A stretch of 64,000 bases of DNA from Moraxella sp035181385 (lineage in GTDB: Bacteria > Pseudomonadota > Gammaproteobacteria > Pseudomonadales > Moraxellaceae), in NCBI RefSeq assembly GCF_035181385.1, contig NZ_JAXCJK010000004.1, positions 1 to 64,000 on the forward strand. The letters are read 5' to 3'. The notes beneath the pieces were generated by a model. The model worked only from the letters and a program-made list of their open reading frames with translations, made no database searches and was not told where the DNA came from. The translations under genes were made by a program, and so were the position numbers. Numbering within the stretch: position 1 is the stretch's first letter; each line of letters begins with the position of its first letter. Positions 58,803 to 64,000 of the stretch are shown here, piece by piece.

Positions 58803-60248
58803 CTAAAAACCCCCTGATAACTCAACAAACACACGGCTTTTATCATAGTTATGTAATGGAATGGTGCTGTCTGTTTTTTGATACTGCCAAGTCAGCCTTG
58901 GCATGAGGCCTTTATACTTAAATTTGTCATGCCATAGACTGATGCCTGCATTATACTCTTTGTTGATTTGAATTTTATTAAAAATGGGCATGGGTGCCAA
59001 ATAGTGCCTATTAGCAATGCCGACATTGGCACTGACACCAAGATTTTTCCATTGTTTAGAAATACTGCCCGTCAAGCCAATTCGTCTGTACGAGTCATCT
59101 TTGTCTCGTGTCTTAGTATATTGATAATCCGAACCGATACTCAGCCATGCATTGCCCAAAATCTGACTTTTAGTACTAAAACTTGGGGACAAACTGATGC
59201 TATAACCATCTAGATGCTTACGAGTTTGATATTTATTTTTGGCAAATTCAGCACTGGCAGAAAATTGGCTATCAGCACCAAGTAAAGTACTGCCTGCCAA
59301 TCGCACGCCCACACTATCAGAAAAATACTTCAACTCGGTATTTTCTTTTTTTGCTCCTGCATAGTAGGTCAATTCATGAAAAGGAACGACACTTAAGCTT
59401 CTTTTGGCATCACGAAAACTGGTGTTGAGCGATGAACGCAAAGACACCTCATTATACTGCTTGGCATCACGATACAGCTTACCACGCACACTAACATCTG
59501 GGGAAATTGACACCCCTTCATCAAACAAAAATCTTTTGGATAGGCCAGTATTAAATGCTATGCCGTGAGCAGATATTGGGGCGTTTGCCGACCACCCACC
59601 GCCCAAATTCCGATTTTTTGGTGCATTATTAATATTTTTATCAATAATTAAATTACCACCAGCACGGACATCTGTTTTGGTAAAATTATCAATGGCAGTT
59701 AAATAAAGCGATAGTTGTTGTGTCAAGATTGGATCGCTGGTGATGATGTTACGAGCTTCTTTGTATTGACGATTAGCAAATAGGCTTTGGGCCAAACGCG
59801 CTGCAAATAACCGATTATCAGGGTAGTTATTTTTAAGATCTTTATAGAGCTTGATGGCAGTTTTATGTTCTTGGTTTTGTGTTGATAGTACAGCGTTTGC
59901 CCAAACGATCATTGGATATTCTATCAAATCTTTCGGCTGTTTTTGATAAATGGGTAACAATGTCCGCACGCCATCTATATTATTATAGACCAGTGCTGAT
60001 AGCATCGCTCGTGCCAAAAGCTCGGGGCTGTTTAATAATGTAGATTCATCAATATTAATCACCTGTGTGTCAGTTGGTATTGCTGGTTGTGTTGGGCTGG
60101 GCGGTGGGGCAGAGTTGGTGTCAGACAACTGCAATCGGCGATCATCTTGGGTCTGGTCTATGATGTTGGCATGTGCTTGTACATGACACATCAGTCCAAC
60201 GGACAATAACAATGGCAACGCACTGCCACACAATTCTAATCGTTTCAT
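58803..60248 (-). CDS. surface lipoprotein assembly modulator (Slam)
   Basis: 481 residues. Signal peptide about 1-28 (ending Q-A-H-A). N-terminal periplasmic TPR-like helical domain (about 55-190: A-K-L-Y-K-D-L-K-N, R-L-F-A-A-R-L-A-Q-S-L-F-A-N-R-Q-Y-K-E-A), then a beta-barrel (DUF560, about 195-481) of alternating short strands ending S-R-V-F-V-E-L-S-G-G-F. Slam proteins translocate surface lipoproteins such as TbpB and HpuA across the outer membrane. It sits 76 bp after the TonB receptor, whose partner is a TbpB-like lipoprotein, so that lipoprotein is the likely client. Corresponds in position to the orf3 described next to Moraxella lbp genes. Confidence 0.87.
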   Translation of the reverse strand: MKRLELCGSALPLLLSVGLMCHVQAHANIIDQTQDDRRLQLSDTNSAPPPSPTQPAIPTDTQVINIDESTLLNSPELLARAMLSALVYNNIDGVRTLLPIYQKQPKDLIEYPMIVWANAVLSTQNQEHKTAIKLYKDLKNNYPDNRLFAARLAQSLFANRQYKEARNIITSDPILTQQLSLYLTAIDNFTKTDVRAGGNLIIDKNINNAPKNRNLGGGWSANAPISAHGIAFNTGLSKRFLFDEGVSISPDVSVRGKLYRDAKQYNEVSLRSSLNTSFRDAKRSLSVVPFHELTYYAGAKKENTELKYFSDSVGVRLAGSTLLGADSQFSASAEFAKNKYQTRKHLDGYSISLSPSFSTKSQILGNAWLSIGSDYQYTKTRDKDDSYRRIGLTGSISKQWKNLGVSANVGIANRHYLAPMPIFNKIQINKEYNAGISLWHDKFKYKGLMPRLTWQYQKTDSTIPLHNYDKSRVFVELSGGF

Positions 60249-60266
60249 ATAATCTCACAAAATAAG

Positions 60267-60295
60267 CATACAGGCGAACAGCGTCCACCTGTATG
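60267..60295 (-). other. hairpin between the receptor and slam genes
   Basis: CATACAGG pairs with CCTGTATG around 13 nt, in the 76-bp spacer. No T run follows, so it may be a processing or stability element that separates receptor and Slam expression. Confidence 0.45.
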
Positions 60296-60324
60296 AATTT
60301 ACCACACATCACATTGGTCAAAAA

Positions 60325-63099
60325 TTAATATTTCATCTCAAGTGATACTGCAAAGTTACGCCCTGGCGCGGCATATTGGTTCAGCGAAGCTTGTCCATGA
60401 GCATTGCCAGAAGTGATAGAAGTCTGACGCAACGACTCCCAAGTACTATAGCGATGATTCAAAAGATTTTGAACGCTGCCACGCACGGTAATATAATCCG
60501 TTGGACGATAGAACGCTGACAGGTCTAAGGTATGCCAACCACGACTTTTAACATTGGTGGCTTTTCTTTCATGCTTTTCACCACTAGGTATGACAGCCTG
60601 TGTTTTTAGCTCATTGGCATCTTTGGCACCAGTGATGGTCCAAGTTGCCCCAAGACCCCATTTATCGCCATCAGCTGCATAGTCCAACCCAAAAACATAT
60701 CTGGTTGGTGTGATGGTATCTAGAAAATAACCATCTGCATTGATAAAGTTCCCTTTAATCTTATTTTCTTTCACATTGGTTTTAAGGTAAGCTAAACTAC
60801 CTGTTAGACCCTGTGGCAGTTTATCTGATAAGCTGTCAAAATAGAGTTTACCACCAATACTAACACCATCAAGATGAACATCTTGGTAATTGCGATAGCC
60901 CCAGATCTGTACAGGTAAATTAGGTGCTGGTCTATCAAAGTGTTTTAAAGTTAGGTCAATTAAGTCTTTGTAACGGTTATCAAAATAGCTGACATCAAGC
61001 ACGCCCATATTGCCTTTAACACTGATTCCCAATTCTTGATTTAAGGCTTTTTCTGGACGAACATTAGTGGCTTCATATTTGTCATCATCCTCACCTTTGA
61101 TTAAGCCGTCCAAACGATAACCAAATAATTCTTTAAAACTAGGTACGCGATAGCCTGATGACGCTCGATACATGATATCCAAATAATCAGTTGGTCTTAC
61201 CACAAGCCCAGCATTCCAAGAAGTGTTGTTGTATCTACCCTTACCAGTCCAGCTGTCATCACTATTAAACAAATGCGTATCATAGCGTAAACCCAAACTT
61301 AAATCCACCAAATCACCAAAATAAATGGTGTCTTTTAATGATGCGTGCAAATTATGCCCCGTAATAACACTGTCGCCACACTTACGCGCCTCACCAAGTC
61401 CAGATTGCTGATCTTTACACACATCGCTATATTTTAGCACAGGCGGTTGGATTGACCACACCTCCACACCGTGTTTATCTTTTAAGAATTCATATTGTAG
61501 TTTATAGGACTTTGCGTGAATGTCTGAAATGGTGCGTTTGGAGTTAAATTTATCTATACCAACACCCGCTGACAGCTTATGATCAATCTTCTCTCCTTGG
61601 ATAAATTTACTAAAATCAGCACGCAATACATTATGATTTTCTACATAAATCGTACGGTTGCTTTTTTCGGCAGAATTGGGTTTATCAATACTAGCCACAC
61701 AGTTTTTATCAATGGTTGGGTATTCAGAGCAGTATTTTTCGGTAACAAAATTGTTGATATCTACCGTTTGACGATCAACGCTAATTTTGGCATCATCAAT
61801 TAAGGCGTTTTTGTTGTCATTTTTAAAGTGATAGCTTAAGCCAAATCTGTCTTTGCTGTGTTTTTCATCAATAAAACGAGCCTGCGACCAATAACCTGCA
61901 ATTCCATCTGGTGGCGTAGTATGTAGTCCTTCATGGTAGCGACTACCAAGATAAACTTTTCGAGCTGAGCCTAGTGCACCTCCATTCGGAGTGTCTTTTA
62001 AGTGATAGCTTTCTTTGCTCATGTCTCTGGTGTCATATTTTTGTTTTGTGCTCTCATAAACTGCCTCAAAGCGATGCTGTGGAGCAAGATTATAGCCTAA
62101 TTTGAACAAGTATGAGCCAGATTTATAATCCATAGGGTCGCCCAAAACTCGATATTTGCCCGTATAGTCTTTGGCATTCATTTTCTCAAAAATGGGCTTG
62201 CTTAGCACTTTTTTCTTAATCGTACAGCCCGCCAGACTGGTTTCATAGTTAGGACATTCTTCTACGACGATAAATTTATGCGTGTCATCATCATCAAAGA
62301 CAATGCCACCATTCGTCAAGTCATCAGCCGTACTGCCCCATCGCCATATGCCATATTCTGTGTTCAATATGTCTTTGTGTGGTATGACAGCCTGCTTGGT
62401 ACGGTCGGTATATTGCAAGAGCAAATCAGCCTTGTCATTACGCAGGGCAAAGCCCGCAGAGTGCATGGTCTGCTTATCACGGCTAGCATAAGAGCCTTTG
62501 TAAAAGGTGCCAAATTTGCTATCATGGTCTAATACATCACTGACATTTTTGGTTCGGAAACTGACCGCTCCGCCCAATGCCCCGCTACCAGATTCTGAAC
62601 CATTTGCACCTTGACTAATCTGTACAGCACTGATATTTTCCAGTTCAATCTCGTTGATTGCACCGCTGCCCTCTCGACCTTCGCCTGTTTGGCGTTTTTG
62701 TACCAAGTATGACTGAGCTTGGCTTAGCCCATCAACAGTAACGGCAACTCGGTTTTTATCTACACCACGAATGGTATAACCTGAACTTGCACCACGACCT
62801 TGTTCTACTACTGCTACACCGGGTGTATCTTTGACCAAATCACGAATGGATAGGATTTGTTTTTGGCTAATCTCCTCGGCTGTTTTGACTGTTTTTCCAA
62901 GCCCTGTTACTTCTTCACTTTTCTTGGTTAAGCGTTTTTTAACCACAACATCAATCGTATCTAGCACGGCATTTGGGGCATTGGGATTTTTAGCAGTACT
63001 ATTTTCATCATCTTGAGCAAATGCTGGGTTTACGGCCCCAAAAAGCATCGAACACACAACCAAGCTTAGGTATTTTTGGCGATATTGATTTTTTTTCAT
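60325..63099 (-). CDS. TbpA/LbpA-family TonB-dependent receptor
   Basis: 924 residues. Signal peptide about 1-28; TonB box D-T-I-D-V-V-V (about 47-53); plug with V-T-G-L-G-K-T-V-K-T-A, I-R-D-L-V-K-D-T-P-G-V-A-V-V-E-Q-G-R-G and I-R-G-V-D-K-N-R-V-A-V (about 109-119), then a 22-strand barrel ending R-N-F-A-V-S-L-E-M-K-Y. These motifs match transferrin and lactoferrin receptors. But it is shorter than TbpA or LbpA of M. catarrhalis (about 1,000-1,070 from memory), mainly in the extracellular loops. It imports iron from a host protein; which one cannot be told. Follows the TbpB-like gene by about 10 bp and precedes slam. Confidence 0.9.
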   Translation of the reverse strand: MKKNQYRQKYLSLVVCSMLFGAVNPAFAQDDENSTAKNPNAPNAVLDTIDVVVKKRLTKKSEEVTGLGKTVKTAEEISQKQILSIRDLVKDTPGVAVVEQGRGASSGYTIRGVDKNRVAVTVDGLSQAQSYLVQKRQTGEGREGSGAINEIELENISAVQISQGANGSESGSGALGGAVSFRTKNVSDVLDHDSKFGTFYKGSYASRDKQTMHSAGFALRNDKADLLLQYTDRTKQAVIPHKDILNTEYGIWRWGSTADDLTNGGIVFDDDDTHKFIVVEECPNYETSLAGCTIKKKVLSKPIFEKMNAKDYTGKYRVLGDPMDYKSGSYLFKLGYNLAPQHRFEAVYESTKQKYDTRDMSKESYHLKDTPNGGALGSARKVYLGSRYHEGLHTTPPDGIAGYWSQARFIDEKHSKDRFGLSYHFKNDNKNALIDDAKISVDRQTVDINNFVTEKYCSEYPTIDKNCVASIDKPNSAEKSNRTIYVENHNVLRADFSKFIQGEKIDHKLSAGVGIDKFNSKRTISDIHAKSYKLQYEFLKDKHGVEVWSIQPPVLKYSDVCKDQQSGLGEARKCGDSVITGHNLHASLKDTIYFGDLVDLSLGLRYDTHLFNSDDSWTGKGRYNNTSWNAGLVVRPTDYLDIMYRASSGYRVPSFKELFGYRLDGLIKGEDDDKYEATNVRPEKALNQELGISVKGNMGVLDVSYFDNRYKDLIDLTLKHFDRPAPNLPVQIWGYRNYQDVHLDGVSIGGKLYFDSLSDKLPQGLTGSLAYLKTNVKENKIKGNFINADGYFLDTITPTRYVFGLDYAADGDKWGLGATWTITGAKDANELKTQAVIPSGEKHERKATNVKSRGWHTLDLSAFYRPTDYITVRGSVQNLLNHRYSTWESLRQTSITSGNAHGQASLNQYAAPGRNFAVSLEMKY

Positions 63100-63108
63100 A
63101 ACAATTCC

Positions 63109-64000
63109 TTATTTTTTCTCTTTATTATTTACCTGTTCACTTGTGCCATAGAACACACCACCACCCACAACAGTGTCAGACTTATTCTCTTCGGTTTGCT
63201 TCTCTAATCTACCCTCAAAAGAGAATATACCCGCCAAATGTTTGGCGTCTTTGCCATAAAATCCACCTTGCACTTTGCTGTTGTCAATGGATTGTAAAAT
63301 TTGATTATTTTGTTGTCTACCAGGGTCTAAGTCAAGTCGTCTGGCAAGATTTAGCGTGCCTTCAAAACCATTTTTTACAATGTTGGCGTTAATTTGGAAA
63401 ACAGGGTTCGTGTCTTTCTCTTTAATCAGCTGACCTGTCAATTTTCTTTCATCAAAATTAACATTAAAATTAGCTTTGCTATCATACGCACCCTCGCCAG
63501 CTCTGGTTTGCCAGTGGTCGCCAATTCGCCCATGCCAAGTGCCTGAATAACTTACCTCGCCTCGGCTTGGAATCTGTTCACTTGGGGTACGATCACCCAA
63601 TAGATAAAACCCTCTGACAGAATCATCAATTGCAATCTGTGCTTGCAATTGGCCATTGCCACTATTTGCATCAGGTTTTGGTAAAAATTCTTTTAAATTT
63701 TCCAATACCGTCAAATCAAATTTATCACCGCCAACAAACAATTTGACAATTTCATGATTTTCATTAACCTCGCCTTCAGTCTGTTCATCTAACAAAGACT
63801 CAAGTTTTTGTTTGATTGCCTGATGTTTATTGTTGGTGTATGCTTCTAGCACCTTGGTGATGATTTCTTGTTTACTTTCTTGTTTTCCATCATCTTCTGA
63901 TAACAGAATATAAACATTGATCAAATCAATCAAATCTCGTTTTTCAGTGTTGATTTTTTGTTTAAGATCAGCCTTAGCATTATCAATCACCTGCTCGCTA
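63109..64000 (-). CDS. TbpB/LbpB-like surface lipoprotein, C-terminal part (partial)
   Basis: The gene enters from the right edge; 296 residues are visible and the frame is open at the boundary, so the in-frame GTG at 63990 is internal. The end is a TbpB-type C-lobe barrel: Y-S-G-T-W-H-G (about residue 150 of the visible part), F-N-V-N-F-D-E-R-K-L-T-G, G-F-E-G-T-L-N, V-Q-G-G-F-Y-G and V-G-G-G-V-F-Y-G-T. A preceding charged, helical stretch (about 1-75, K/E/Q/N-rich) is unlike classical TbpB. Binds a host iron protein at the surface and passes it to the receptor; exported by Slam. N-terminal lipobox lies outside the window. Confidence 0.85.
   Translation of the reverse strand, partial: SEQVIDNAKADLKQKINTEKRDLIDLINVYILLSEDDGKQESKQEIITKVLEAYTNNKHQAIKQKLESLLDEQTEGEVNENHEIVKLFVGGDKFDLTVLENLKEFLPKPDANSGNGQLQAQIAIDDSVRGFYLLGDRTPSEQIPSRGEVSYSGTWHGRIGDHWQTRAGEGAYDSKANFNVNFDERKLTGQLIKEKDTNPVFQINANIVKNGFEGTLNLARRLDLDPGRQQNNQILQSIDNSKVQGGFYGKDAKHLAGIFSFEGRLEKQTEENKSDTVVGGGVFYGTSEQVNNKEKK

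Overview
The window looks like chromosomal DNA of a Moraxellaceae gammaproteobacterium, most likely a Moraxella (M. catarrhalis or a close relative). The reasons are AT-rich DNA with very AT-rich spacers, conserved gammaproteobacterial gene neighbourhoods (tig-clpP-clpX, fadB-fadA, sdhCDAB-sucAB-lpd divergent from gltA, lptF-lptG divergent from pepA, hisIE-tatABC), a UspA/YadA-type trimeric autotransporter, and a TbpB-like / TbpA-like / Slam iron-piracy locus. The species call is inference; no rRNA is present. I see no prophage, transposase, CRISPR array or plasmid functions.

Layout. 1-4.4 kb: promoters firing out of the left edge, tRNA-Met, rnpB, a YfhL-type ferredoxin, coaD, and a TPP-riboswitch-controlled ABC importer of the ThiXYZ type. 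4.4-16.2 kb: NfsA-like nitroreductase, smpB, a lipoprotein of unknown function, an EamA exporter, ligA, zipA, rpmE2 (L31 type B), ihfA, pheT, pheS, rplT, rpmI. 16.2-22.3 kb: hisIE, tatABC, a UvrD-like helicase, dusC, rpmJ2 (L36 type B, 46 codons) and a small periplasmic protein. 22.5-30.4 kb: fadA/fadB, clpX/clpP/tig, rdgB. 30.3-36.7 kb: sugar-nucleotide module galU, an AlbA_2/ATPase-like regulator, pgi, a Ugd-like protein whose catalytic residues appear to be lost, and galE. 37.3-38.7 kb: short trimeric autotransporter. 38.9-50.9 kb: lpdA, sucB, sucA, sdhB, sdhA, sdhD, sdhC and divergent gltA. 51-58.6 kb: tex, an orphan ompR-like regulator, lptG, lptF, pepA. 58.8-64 kb: Slam, a TbpA/LbpA-family receptor and the C-terminal part of its TbpB-like lipoprotein partner, running off the right edge.

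Functional picture. Most of the window is housekeeping: translation, TCA cycle, beta-oxidation, proteostasis, LPS export and replication/repair. The accessory, host-facing parts are the trimeric autotransporter and the surface-lipoprotein / TonB receptor / Slam locus, in which Slam would deliver the lipoprotein to the surface, the lipoprotein would capture a host iron protein, and the receptor would import the iron. The items most worth a second look are the identity of that receptor pair, the Ugd-like protein with altered catalytic residues, the AlbA_2 protein with six perfect 10-bp repeats at its end, and a near-identical 15-bp palindrome placed in front of both gltA and the sdh operon.
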